A stretch of DNA of 64,000 nucleotides from Larsenimonas suaedae (GTDB lineage: Bacteria > Pseudomonadota > Gammaproteobacteria > Pseudomonadales > Halomonadaceae), in assembly GCF_023712105.1 (NCBI RefSeq), contig NZ_JAMLJI010000001.1, forward strand, positions 310,001-374,000, given 5' to 3'. Made by a program: the position numbers and the translations under genes. The notes beneath the pieces are model-generated. The model was not told where the DNA came from, searched no databases, and saw nothing but the letters and a program-made list of their open reading frames with translations. Each line of letters begins with the position of its first letter. Position 1 is the stretch's first letter. Of this stretch, positions 10,351 through 18,439 are shown piece by piece.

Positions 10351-11535
10351 TTATTCGCCCTCGATGCCTGTAATCGGCAGTATGGCACCCCACTGTCGGC
10401 ACTGTGGGCACTGCCAGTAGTGCTGACGGGATTTGAACCCGCATTCGCCGCACTGAAAACTCGGGCGCAGTTTGAGAAGGTGCTCGGTATGCTGTTTCAA
10501 CAAATCGAGCTGCTGCTCGAGCGCGTCGGTGGCGCCGCCACCTTCAAGGTACAGTGCAAGCAGATAGTCGACGCCCTTTAGGCTTGGAGAACGCTTGAGC
10601 TGTTGGCTCAATAGCTCTGCCGCCCTGGCCGGGCCATCTTCGGTGCGGGTGCGCTCGGCAAGTGCGATCAGTGCGGAGCTGTTGGGGTGGTGGTGCAAGA
10701 GGGCGTTCAGGTACTGAACCAGGCCATCATGATCATCGAGCGCGTTATACGTACCGACAATGCGTGGAAGCGTCAGGCCTACGATATGGCTGTCCTGGGT
10801 ATGCATGCGCTTCAAGTATTTAAGCTCATCCTCGTAGCGCGCATTGATGTGCTCGATGTCGGCCAGTAGCCAGTTGGCTCTCAAGCAGTTCGCATCGATC
10901 GATAGTGCCTGTCTTAGCTGCTTTCGCGCTTGGGGAAGCTGACCATGATCGATGCTTTTCTGAGCAAGCTCGCACTGCCAATAGGATGCGTCTCGTCGAA
11001 GCTTTTTATCCTGTTTGAGCAGGGGTTGGGCGGTATCAAGGGCTTCGTGCCATTCCCGCTCACGCTCGAAAATATCGATCAGAAGTCGTCGAGAGGCCTG
11101 TGTGACATCCGTGAACGTATCGGTTTTAAGAAGCGAGACCAGCAGACGCTCCGAGCGGTCCAATACACCGAGTCGAAAGAAGTCCCGTGCCAGTTCAAGT
11201 TGAACCTGCGCACTTTGATGGTCTGAAAGCGCGGGCCTGGCCAGAAGGTTCTGGTGGATCTTGGCTGCGCGGTCAGCCTCGCCGCGAAGGCGAAAGACAT
11301 TGCCGAGTGCGATATGCGTATCGATCGTGTCGCTGTTGACTTCGAGTGCGTGCGAGAAGGTTTCGATGGCCTTGTCGGGCTGCTCGTTAAGCAGGTAGTT
11401 CAGCCCGACGAAATAGTCCTTGGAAAGTGTCCTGGTGTCAGATGCAGTGCGTGGCGTCGATCGTTTGATGCGACCCAGTGCCCAGCCGATGGCAAGCGCA
11501 GCGACCAGCAGTAAGAACGTACCCGCATCGAACAT
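10351..11535 (-). CDS. lapB: LapB (YciM) LPS assembly regulator, TPR protein
   Basis: A 394-residue protein with one N-terminal membrane helix (residues 3-20), a chain of TPR-like helices, and a C-terminal rubredoxin-type metal site with CGECGF and CPQCRQWG. This matches LapB, which with FtsH controls LpxC degradation and so lipid A synthesis at the inner membrane; E. coli LapB has 389 residues. It lies two bases after lapA, so the pair is one transcription unit. Confidence 0.95.
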   Translation of the reverse strand: MFDAGTFLLLVAALAIGWALGRIKRSTPRTASDTRTLSKDYFVGLNYLLNEQPDKAIETFSHALEVNSDTIDTHIALGNVFRLRGEADRAAKIHQNLLARPALSDHQSAQVQLELARDFFRLGVLDRSERLLVSLLKTDTFTDVTQASRRLLIDIFEREREWHEALDTAQPLLKQDKKLRRDASYWQCELAQKSIDHGQLPQARKQLRQALSIDANCLRANWLLADIEHINARYEDELKYLKRMHTQDSHIVGLTLPRIVGTYNALDDHDGLVQYLNALLHHHPNSSALIALAERTRTEDGPARAAELLSQQLKRSPSLKGVDYLLALYLEGGGATDALEQQLDLLKQHTEHLLKLRPSFQCGECGFKSRQHYWQCPQCRQWGAILPITGIEGE

Positions 11536-11537
11536 GG

Positions 11538-11843
11538 TCAGGAGGCTTCCTTGAGCTCCCGGGTTCTGAGCTGATCGAGTTCTTTCTGTTGGGTTCGCTG
11601 GTCATGGCGTGCACGTACAAGCGCTGTTCTAAGTCGCAAATACATCCCTGTCATTGCAAGCATGCCAAGCAGAACGCCGACAACCAGCGTGGAGAGCAAC
11701 CAAAGTGAAAGCGAAGCCGGGGGAAGTTTGGCCCAGATAATATCGAGCGGGATCGCTGCCTGGTTTCTAACGGCGAACAGGATTCCGAAAATCAAGACAA
11801 TCAGTGCAATGATTGCGAGGATGACGCCTTTTATCCAGCGCAT
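11538..11843 (-). CDS. lapA: LapA (YciS) LPS assembly membrane protein
   Basis: A 101-residue protein with two hydrophobic helices (about residues 5-25 and 45-68) and a basic, helical cytoplasmic tail rich in Arg, Gln and Glu that looks like a short coiled coil. Size, topology and position just before lapB fit LapA, a partner of LapB in lipopolysaccharide assembly. Confidence 0.92.
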   Translation of the reverse strand: MRWIKGVILAIIALIVLIFGILFAVRNQAAIPLDIIWAKLPPASLSLWLLSTLVVGVLLGMLAMTGMYLRLRTALVRARHDQRTQQKELDQLRTRELKEAS

Positions 11844-11893
11844 GAGTGGTCCTTTATCATAGTGTGCACGCGCAAATAGGCGCGGGGAAGCGG

Positions 11894-12190
11894 TCAGTAT
11901 CCGAGCGAGCGGCTGGCATCAACCTGCTCTCGAAGCTCTTTTCCCGGTTTAAAGTGAGGTACGTATTTCCCGGTCAGTGGCACCGGATCACCGGTCTTGG
12001 GGTTGCGTCCTACGCGAGGCTCTCGGTAGTGCAGTGAAAAACTGCCGAAACCCCGGATTTCGACACGACCGCCTTCGGCGAGCTCGTCGGTAATATCATC
12101 AAGAATCAATCGCACGGCTGACTCAACATCTCTTAACGAGAGAGAGGTCTGCCTACCGGCAATCTGTTCGATCAGCTCGGATTTGGTCAT
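11894..12190 (-). CDS. ihfB: Integration host factor subunit beta
   Basis: A 98-residue HU/IHF-family DNA-bending protein. The start [11 protein letters not shown], the segment [22 protein letters not shown] and the DNA-inserting beta arm with [15 protein letters not shown] are diagnostic of the beta subunit. It works as a heterodimer with IhfA, which is not in the window. In most relatives ihfB directly follows rpsA; here the upstream neighbour is the divergent sdhE. The ATG at 12190 is preferred to an upstream in-frame start 12 residues earlier. Confidence 0.97.
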   Translation of the reverse strand: MTKSELIEQIAGRQTSLSLRDVESAVRLILDDITDELAEGGRVEIRGFGSFSLHYREPRVGRNPKTGDPVPLTGKYVPHFKPGKELREQVDASRSLGY

Positions 12191-12389
12191 CGCGTCCACT
12201 CCGTAGTCGCTTCCTTGGCTGGGCACATTTTTATTGTGTCGAAAGCATAGCGGCTAACCGCCTTCAAAACAACGAATTAGCTTTGGAAGGTTATCCATAA
12301 TCGTGCATGCTTTTCAAGCTCATGTCGTGATTGGGTGCATGACGGTATACTGACTTAAATTCAATGTATGGCTTTTGAGGACGATGAAC

Positions 12390-12665
12390 ATGGAAGACGC
12401 GCAGCGCAAACGGCTTTACTGGCATTCCCGCCGCGGCATGTGGGAGCTTGATCTCATGTTGGTACCGTTTCTTGAACGCCGTTTCGATACACTCGATGAC
12501 GCTGACCAGCAGGCGTATGTTGCGCTGTTGGCCGAGGAAGATCAGGACTTGTTCATGTGGCTGATGCGTCGCGAGCAACCCGAAGACGCATCGCTTCGCC
12601 AAATCGTGGGGCTGATTATCGATGACGCAGAAAACGCTAGCACCAGTCAGGTTCGTCCCTTCTAG
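12390..12665 (+). CDS. sdhE: SdhE FAD assembly factor
   Basis: A 91-residue helical protein with the conserved RRGMWELD motif (RGxxE) needed to help covalent flavinylation of succinate dehydrogenase SdhA. I choose the ATG at 12390 because GAGG lies nine bases upstream; ATG at 12384 and TTG at 12375 are also in frame. It overlaps the next gene by 44 bases, the arrangement seen for sdhE-ygfX in other gammaproteobacteria. Confidence 0.93.
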   Translation: MEDAQRKRLYWHSRRGMWELDLMLVPFLERRFDTLDDADQQAYVALLAEEDQDLFMWLMRREQPEDASLRQIVGLIIDDAENASTSQVRPF

Positions 12666-13008
12666 ACACGCGCTCCTGTTCGCGCTAGTGGTCACGGCAT
12701 TGGCAACCTTGTTTCTGACCTATTTCTCGCCCGTAGCAGGGTTCATTCTGGGGCCGTGTATGGCCTTGGTTGCAGCGCACGAGGCTCGCCGGTATCCACC
12801 GCCACTGTCGTACGTTAAGGATGCGCGATGGCAGCAGATGGATGAGCGGGCCGAGTGGTTACCCGCGCGCGTACAGGTCGTATATCTGGGGCGTGTTCTG
12901 ATCGGGCTCAAGGTCGAGCGGCGCCTTTACTGGGTGTTTCCGGATAGCGCCGAGCCTCACGCGCTTTGGCATTTTCGGCGCCTGTGTTCGGCAGAGTTTC
13001 AGCGCTGA
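12622..13008 (+). CDS. YgfX (CptA)-like membrane protein
   Basis: A 128-residue protein with two hydrophobic helices at about residues 18-55 and a soluble C-terminal domain rich in W, R and L (LYWVFPDSA, ALWHFRRL). Position overlapping sdhE and topology fit the YgfX family, described in E. coli as a membrane protein affecting cell division proteins and paired with SdhE. Sequence similarity in this family is low, so the call leans on context. Confidence 0.75.
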   Translation: MTQKTLAPVRFVPSRHALLFALVVTALATLFLTYFSPVAGFILGPCMALVAAHEARRYPPPLSYVKDARWQQMDERAEWLPARVQVVYLGRVLIGLKVERRLYWVFPDSAEPHALWHFRRLCSAEFQR

Positions 13009-14132
13009 TCATCCCGCTCGGGCAAGGGGAGGGGTTTTTCCTCGCTCAGGAGATAATGGCGTTTGGCGCGCCTTTGAAGCCGCTGGCTGGGAAGGCGCTG
13101 CATATTGGATAAGAACGTGATCATCGCGTTTGTCTGGCGTCCAAGTTCACGGTTCAGCCATAAATAGCCCGCCGGGCTGAACAAGGGGCGGCCCGATTGG
13201 CTGCGTGCCCCCATGGCTCGTTCGGCGTGAGTGTCGAGGCTGAACGCTTTTGCACGCAGGTCGATGTTCTGGCCGGTTTTGACCTGATAAGCCAGCGTAC
13301 TTAGTGACGTTGTAAGCAGATACTGCTCCTCACGAAGTCCTTCCAGATGCTCGATGATGTCGTGACCGTCACGGGTTGCCCAATGTGTTTCGAGCAGCAG
13401 TTCAACCGTTGAGATCATTCGGCGCTCAAGCGAGAGAGTCTCGCTCAACGCCCCGCGTTTCAATCGCCCCTCTTGGTGAACGGCATCGATCAGTCCGCGC
13501 TGTTTGACCAACTGTGAGGTGATCTTTTTGAGCATGTACTGCACGTCATCGTCGTCGTAACGCTTGTCATTGGTATGGGCGTGATAAAGACGAGACAGCT
13601 TGTCGAGGTTGTCGGCGATAAGAAAGCGCATCTGATCGGTTGCTTTCTGAGGTAGAAATACCGCCGTGACCGTGATGCCAATCACGGTGCCGATCAAGAC
13701 ATTGAACGAACGCCATAGGGCAATGGCAATGTCGTGATTGCCGTCACCGACCACCATGACCAATGTGATACCGAAAATAAGTGAACTGTATCCGAAGCGA
13801 CTACTGAAGGTTGCATGGATCGCCAGGGCAATGGCGGCGAGGGTGGCCGCTGGAATCAAGAGTGGGGGCGGTGAGGGAATGCACAGCAATAAAAGCCCGA
13901 GCACCGCACCCAGCAGGGTGCCAAGCAGGCGCTGAGCGCCTTTATCGAGGACGCCGCCAATATGGGGTAGATTGCCCATGACCATGAGGGTGCTGACCAG
14001 GGCCCAGGCACTGTGGGGTAGAGCAAAAACCGTAATGACGGTGTAGGTCAGGGCAAGAGCCAGCGACGAGCGCAGTACGTGGATCTGCTTTCGGTGCCGA
14101 TGGATTCGATACGGATCGAGAAAACGAAACAT
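12999..14132 (-). CDS. FUSC-family membrane transporter
   Basis: A 377-residue protein with about six membrane helices in its first 175 residues, followed by a helical soluble domain. The pattern (RSSLALALTYTV, a GAQRLLGTLLGAVLG repeat motif, then SRFGYSSLIFGITLVMV) fits the FUSC/ArAE family, which includes AaeB, YccS and fusaric-acid exporters. It is a half-length member with a single transmembrane block. It starts one base from the end of ldcA and shares its strand, so both may be one unit. The substrate is unknown. Confidence 0.8.
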   Translation of the reverse strand: MFRFLDPYRIHRHRKQIHVLRSSLALALTYTVITVFALPHSAWALVSTLMVMGNLPHIGGVLDKGAQRLLGTLLGAVLGLLLLCIPSPPPLLIPAATLAAIALAIHATFSSRFGYSSLIFGITLVMVVGDGNHDIAIALWRSFNVLIGTVIGITVTAVFLPQKATDQMRFLIADNLDKLSRLYHAHTNDKRYDDDDVQYMLKKITSQLVKQRGLIDAVHQEGRLKRGALSETLSLERRMISTVELLLETHWATRDGHDIIEHLEGLREEQYLLTTSLSTLAYQVKTGQNIDLRAKAFSLDTHAERAMGARSQSGRPLFSPAGYLWLNRELGRQTNAMITFLSNMQRLPSQRLQRRAKRHYLLSEEKPLPLPERDDQR

Positions 14133-14133
14133 G

Positions 14134-15054
14134 CTAGTGCGCCTTTAAAAAACGCAGTGACACCCTATCCAGAATGGCGCGTTCACCATAGGGCCAGGCG
14201 AGGTTGCGTGGGCCGTGCCCGACCGGAAGCCCTGCGACAAGCTTAATGTCGTGGGCGTCGAGGTGTTCTTGGGTCATGGCGATAATAGCGTCTGTCTCCC
14301 CGCAGCCAATAAATTCGCCCAGCCCAACGGCGCTGACGCTACCTTTCGGAAGACTCTCGAGTAACTGACACAGGCTCCGCTCGAGTCGATACAGTGGCTC
14401 GCCGACATCCTCGAGAATCAGGATGGCCCCGGGTGGTGGTGAGGGCGCGTATGGCGTGCCGCAAAGACTGGCAAGAACCGTTAGATTGCCCCCAATCACC
14501 GCGCCTTCGACAGGCGTATCGATACTCACTGGCGTGACGTCAAACACAGGCCATGTGCCAGCCAAAAGTGCGGTGACCGAGTTTAGAGAGCGTTGGCGCT
14601 CGATCTGTTCGGCGCTCGTTTCACCCTCGATTGCCCATTCGGTCAGAACCGGCCCGTGAATGCCCGGTAACCCCTGGCGGCGGGCGTATTCAAGCCAGGC
14701 AGTCAAGTCCGAATAACCGATCAGCGGCTTTGCATGAGAGAGCTCTTTCCAGTCAAACGACTCGAGGAGCTGAGCGCAGCCATAGCCACCGCGAAGCGCC
14801 CACAGGGCGTCGATGTCCGGGCTCTTGTATGCGTGATGCAAGTCCGATAGCCGTTCAGTGACTGTGCCGGCCATCGCGCGATGTTTTTGTCTTACATGTT
14901 CGCCGAGCCAGAAGTTGCAATGGCGTTCCTCGAGCGCCTTAACGCAGCGGTCAAGTCGTGCCGGTGATAGTGTGCCGGAAGGGGCGACCAGGCCAATATG
15001 TGTGGCGTCGGGCCAGTCGATTCCAAAATCAGGCAAGGAAGGTTCAAGGGGCAA
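14134..15054 (-). CDS. ldcA: LD-carboxypeptidase (peptidase family S66)
   Basis: A 306-residue cytoplasmic enzyme removing the terminal D-Ala from tetrapeptides during peptidoglycan recycling. The nucleophile is Ser115 in GYSDLT; the Glu of the triad is in LILEDVGEPLYR, and the His in GLPVGHGPRN. The N-terminal LVAPSG motif is also typical. The best start is a TTG at 15054 with AAGG seven bases upstream; no ATG exists near the conserved N-terminus. It makes functional sense with AmpG at the left end of the window, although the genes are 14 kb apart. Confidence 0.93.
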   Translation of the reverse strand: MPLEPSLPDFGIDWPDATHIGLVAPSGTLSPARLDRCVKALEERHCNFWLGEHVRQKHRAMAGTVTERLSDLHHAYKSPDIDALWALRGGYGCAQLLESFDWKELSHAKPLIGYSDLTAWLEYARRQGLPGIHGPVLTEWAIEGETSAEQIERQRSLNSVTALLAGTWPVFDVTPVSIDTPVEGAVIGGNLTVLASLCGTPYAPSPPPGAILILEDVGEPLYRLERSLCQLLESLPKGSVSAVGLGEFIGCGETDAIIAMTQEHLDAHDIKLVAGLPVGHGPRNLAWPYGERAILDRVSLRFLKAH

Positions 15055-15184
15055 AGCAGTGCCTTATGCGGAAAGGGCCCGCAATTAACATTGATGGCCA
15101 ACTATAAAGAGCGTCCACGCCCGGGCGCAAACGCCATGTCATCAATGCGTCACTAAACGATCACTAAAACATCATTTCAAGAAA

Positions 15185-15213
15185 TTGTTTCGTAAGGATT
15201 TTCCCCATAGATT
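15185..15213 (+). promoter_or_regulatory. Possible sigma-70 promoter of the small CxxC protein gene
   Basis: TTGTTT and TAGATT are separated by 17 bases, about 50 bases upstream of the start codon at 15264. Both boxes match the consensus at four of six positions, so this is a modest prediction. Confidence 0.35.
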
Positions 15214-15263
15214 CAATAAAGCGTTACGGAGTTGATCTGGACGCTCGGACTAAGGGGAAACTC

Positions 15264-15521
15264 ATGGCAATCTGCTTGATCGATACACACCGCCGACACG
15301 ATGGTTTGATTCAACTCTCATGTCGCAGCTGTGACGGCCGAGTCGAATCTCATTTCGACTGGAGTCACTTTTTCAAGTTCGCAACCGCCCCGCTCGAGCA
15401 TGGTGGACGATATGTGCTGTGCAAGAAGTGCACGTCTAGCGCCGTCATGAAGGATTCGTGGGTGGCGGCCTCACATGGAAGTGATTCGGTATCCGATGTG
15501 GAGAGGGTTGGCCTTCGATAA
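15264..15521 (+). CDS. Small protein with two CxxC pairs (putative zinc ribbon)
   Basis: An 85-residue protein of unknown function. Cys20/Cys23 (LSCRSC) and Cys53/Cys56 (LCKKC) are spaced as in a zinc ribbon, with a hydrophobic FFKFATAPL segment between them. The C-terminal 25 residues are polar. The start has AAGGGG eight bases upstream, and codon use is like that of neighbouring genes, so I regard it as real. It stands alone between divergent ldcA and the next small gene. I do not recognise the family. Confidence 0.65.
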   Translation: MAICLIDTHRRHDGLIQLSCRSCDGRVESHFDWSHFFKFATAPLEHGGRYVLCKKCTSSAVMKDSWVAASHGSDSVSDVERVGLR

Positions 15522-15785
15522 TCTAGAAAGCGCCTTGCCTATTTTGGTGGCTTTATTATCGAAAGGTATGTGTGGTCAAGTGCGCCCACTGCACTTTATG
15601 CGCAGTTTGACAGCGAGGCCTCGTATCTACATTCACACCATAAAGCGATAAACAGGCTGAGCGGTTCTCGCTTTTTCCGAACATAACTTCGGTTTATCTC
15701 CCTCACAATGACTGCGATCAAGGAGCATCGGTTTTTCGATGTTTTCCCGCGTTTAAAGGCAGGTTAAAGAGAGAGCATAAGCGCC

Positions 15786-15995
15786 ATGAACGAGTCACGT
15801 GATGCTGTCGAGCTCAATCAGCGCGTTGGTCAGACGTTTCAGAGTGTCAGGGGGCATGAGTGGCATGGTAAACATCGCTCGCGCCTGTTCTGGAAAAGTA
15901 GGCAGCGATGCAGGCGCATTGTCCGTAACTTGAAACGGAAACTGGTGCGGGCGCTTTGCAGTAGCCTCGGCCTTGATGAAAACGATCTGCCCTGA
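15786..15995 (+). CDS. Small very basic hypothetical protein
   Basis: A 69-residue open frame with an AAGAGAGAG stretch upstream of its ATG. The protein is strongly basic (HRSRLFWKSRQRCRRIVRNL) and ends in an acidic cap (LDENDLP). It could be a nucleic-acid-binding protein or a chance frame. Its isolated position and length leave it uncertain. Confidence 0.45.
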   Translation: MNESRDAVELNQRVGQTFQSVRGHEWHGKHRSRLFWKSRQRCRRIVRNLKRKLVRALCSSLGLDENDLP

Positions 15996-16046
15996 CTCGA
16001 TTCATCTACCTGGCAAACCCGGCACCCGATGATGCGCCATGTTCGC

Positions 16047-17024
16047 TTAGCTGCCTATAACTGAAGTAACCAGCCAACCGGTGTAGATGACAAAGGTTGT
16101 CAACAGCACACCCCCTTCGACACGATTGATCCTCCCCGGTCGCCGAACTCCCAGGCCCATGATGAGCAGGGCGACGGTCAAGGCCATCATGATGCTCCAA
16201 TCCCTTGCGACCACTTCGGGGGCCAATGCCTGCATGGGGGATATGGCGCCTGCGATGCCGATAACCGCCAGAATGTTGAAAAGGTTCGAGCCTACAACAT
16301 TGCCGATAGCGAGGCTGCTTTCGCCCTTGCGTGCGGCAATGATCGACGCGGCAAGTTCAGGCAGGGATGTGCCGATCGCCACGACGGTCAGCCCGATGAT
16401 CAGGTCACTGATGCCAAGGCTTTGAGCGATCAAGACCGCGCCCCATACCAACAGTCGAGAGCTCACGATCAAAAGCACCAGCCCAATGATCAGCCAGGTG
16501 ATTGCCCGCCCAAGCGAGGACGTCTTTTCGGTGTGAGCTGCGGAATCGGACGCTAGTGAATCCGTGGTCGTGCGCGTCTTGAGAGCGGTCCTTATCGACC
16601 AGCCAATCAGTGCGACAAGTGCCAGAAGCAAAATGAATGCCTCTGTACGGCCGAGCGCGTGATCCCAAAGCAATAGCCCGGCCAGAGCGCTTGCGCCTAA
16701 AAGCAGCGGCAGCTCTCTGCGTACGATGGCGGAGTCGACCGCGATGGGTGCGATAAGCGCCGTGAGTCCAAGAATTAGGCCGATATTGGCAATATTCGAA
16801 CCGAGCGCATTACCCAGGGCAAGCCCCGGGTTGCCATCGATCGCGGCTGATGCTGAAACGACCATTTCCGGGGCGGATGTACCAAAGCCGATGACCACCA
16901 TGCCAATCAAAAGTGGCGGCATGCCAGCATGACGCGCGGTTGCCGCGGCGCCGTCCACAAAACGGTCGGCACTCCAGATCAGTAGGATCAGACCGCCGAT
17001 AACGGCCAATACCGCAAGCAACAT
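16047..17024 (-). CDS. Calcium/sodium antiporter, YrbG type
   Basis: A 325-residue inner-membrane protein of the CaCA superfamily with two inverted halves. The two alpha repeats are clear: GFGTSAPEMVVS with GNALGSNIANIGLILG in the first, and AIGTSLPELAASI with GNVVGSNLFNILAVIG in the second. The acidic residues in them form the ion site. A short variable cytoplasmic loop (about residues 150-170) joins the halves. The ATG is preceded by AGGAGC. It likely exchanges Na+ or H+ for Ca2+; the true ion pair is not determined by sequence. Confidence 0.92.
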   Translation of the reverse strand: MLLAVLAVIGGLILLIWSADRFVDGAAATARHAGMPPLLIGMVVIGFGTSAPEMVVSASAAIDGNPGLALGNALGSNIANIGLILGLTALIAPIAVDSAIVRRELPLLLGASALAGLLLWDHALGRTEAFILLLALVALIGWSIRTALKTRTTTDSLASDSAAHTEKTSSLGRAITWLIIGLVLLIVSSRLLVWGAVLIAQSLGISDLIIGLTVVAIGTSLPELAASIIAARKGESSLAIGNVVGSNLFNILAVIGIAGAISPMQALAPEVVARDWSIMMALTVALLIMGLGVRRPGRINRVEGGVLLTTFVIYTGWLVTSVIGS

Positions 17025-17463
17025 AATCGCTCCTAAGCTCTATCGTATTGAGTTGAATGCAGGGTAGCGAGGAATCGAGCGATTCGCACCCTTGAAGGGC
17101 GGTATCATGGTTGGTTGTTAGAGAGCGGTTGTGCGTCGGGAGCAGTGGGTGAGAACGCGTGGCTTCATCGAATGCTCGCGGTATTAAACAGTTATTGGCT
17201 TGGTGCGATTCAAGGGTCAATACGGTGATTACTCATTGACGAGCTTGGCGCCGATTTTTTCGTTTTTAATCGATCAAGTGGGCTACACGGATTGGTGGTC
17301 AGAAAGTGCTGAACTGTCGATTTAAACGCGTTGGATCGCAATAATGATCAGGCCCGGTAAATGATCGGGATCAGTGTTGGTTGCGAAAGCGATGGGTATA
17401 AAGAGGATGGATCTAAAAGAAAAATGCTGTCAGGAGGGTGACGCAGTCAGGAAGAAGGGGACA
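17025..17463. other. Intergenic region without a recognised gene
   Basis: About 440 bases between the antiporter gene start and the tRNA-Leu gene. Open frames here are short, have no convincing ribosome site and run antisense to the antiporter. No clear terminator or repeat was seen. It probably holds the antiporter promoter on the minus strand and the 3' trailer of the tRNA transcript. Confidence 0.5.
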
Positions 17464-17550
17464 TGGTGCCCGGAGCCGGAATCGAACCGGCACGCCCTAA
17501 CGGGCGAGGGATTTTAAGTCCCTTGCGTCTACCTATTCCGCCATCCGGGC
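17464..17550 (-). tRNA. tRNA-Leu (anticodon UAA)
   Basis: An 87-base class II tRNA with encoded CCA. Acceptor arms GCCCGGA/TCCGGGC pair, the T arm contains GGTTCGATTCC, a variable arm CGCCCGTTAGGGCG is present, and the anticodon loop CTTAAAA gives UAA. It is third in a Gly-Cys-Leu cluster. Confidence 0.97.
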
Positions 17551-17573
17551 GGATGCGCGTCTTTGTTCGGAAA

Positions 17574-17647
17574 TGGAGGCTGGAGTCGGAATCGAACCGG
17601 CGTACACGGAGTTGCAGTCCGCTGCATGACCACTCTGCCATCCAGCC
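17574..17647 (-). tRNA. tRNA-Cys (anticodon GCA)
   Basis: A 74-base tRNA with encoded CCA and discriminator U. Acceptor GGCTGGA/TCCAGCC pairs, the anticodon loop CTGCAAC gives GCA, and the T arm holds GGTTCGATTCC. It is the middle gene of the cluster. Confidence 0.97.
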
Positions 17648-17656
17648 TCTTCAAGT

Positions 17657-17731
17657 TGGAGCGGGAAAGGAGATTCGAACTCCCGACCCTCGCCTTGGCA
17701 AGGCGATGCTCTACCACTGAGCTATTCCCGC
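17657..17731 (-). tRNA. tRNA-Gly (anticodon GCC)
   Basis: A 75-base tRNA with encoded CCA. Acceptor GCGGGAA/TTCCCGC pairs, the anticodon loop TTGCCAA gives GCC, and the T loop is TTCGAAT. It is the first gene of the cluster and lies downstream of pgsA, the same order as pgsA-glyW-cysT-leuZ in E. coli. Confidence 0.97.
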
Positions 17732-17784
17732 TCAACTCGGGGAGGTATTATACGTGCTGATCGCCCCGTGTCAAACCCAGTCGT

Positions 17785-17815
17785 AAAAAAGCCGCGTAAA
17801 AGCGATGGTTTACGC
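17785..17815 (-). terminator. Possible terminator after pgsA
   Basis: On the minus strand GCGTAAA and TTTACGC form a 7-bp stem with an 8-base loop, followed by GGC and six T residues. It overlaps the pgsA stop region and would separate pgsA from the tRNA cluster. Confidence 0.45.
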
Positions 17816-18364
17816 TTACAGCGATTGACTCATCTCAGGCCAGGCCGCCTTGAGGTACTTCCACATTGACCAGAGCGTAAGAATCGCCGCCAAATAGAGC
17901 AGGACGACGCCTACAAGACCGAATGCACTTTCCGGTGCAAAGGCAAGCAGCGCAAAAATGGCGATCATCTGAAGTGTGGTCTTGAGCTTGCCGATGTAGG
18001 ACACCGCAACGCTCTTGCGCTTGCCAATCTCTGCCATCCATTCTCGAAGCGCCGAAATGACGATTTCACGGCCGATAATCACCAGCGCGGGCAGCGTCAT
18101 CAACGGCGTGTTGTAAACCTCGATCAAAAGGCCGAGTGCAACCGCCACCATCAGCTTGTCGGCCACCGGGTCCAGAAAGGCGCCGAAGGGTGTGCTCTGG
18201 TCGAGTTTTCTGGCCAGATAGCCATCGAACCAGTCTGTGATGCCTGCGGCTGCGAAAATCAGACCGGCAGCCCAGTGAGCCCAGTCAACCGGAAGATAAA
18301 AGATCACGACCAGAAGCGGGATACACACGATCCGGATCATGGTCAGGATGTTGGGTATATTCAT
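17816..18364 (-). CDS. pgsA: CDP-diacylglycerol-glycerol-3-phosphate phosphatidyltransferase
   Basis: A 182-residue inner-membrane enzyme making phosphatidylglycerol phosphate, the committed step to phosphatidylglycerol and cardiolipin. The CDP-alcohol phosphotransferase signature is complete: Asp44, Asp47, Gly48, Ala51, Arg52, Gly61, Asp65 and Asp69. Five or so membrane helices follow. It lies 75 bases after uvrC on the same strand, as in E. coli. Confidence 0.97.
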   Translation of the reverse strand: MNIPNILTMIRIVCIPLLVVIFYLPVDWAHWAAGLIFAAAGITDWFDGYLARKLDQSTPFGAFLDPVADKLMVAVALGLLIEVYNTPLMTLPALVIIGREIVISALREWMAEIGKRKSVAVSYIGKLKTTLQMIAIFALLAFAPESAFGLVGVVLLYLAAILTLWSMWKYLKAAWPEMSQSL

Positions 18365-18439
18365 GGAGCACGTTTATCCTTAACGAATGGCTGAGTTGGG
18401 TGAGCGCCGACCCTAGTGTATCGCGCCAGATGCATCTTC

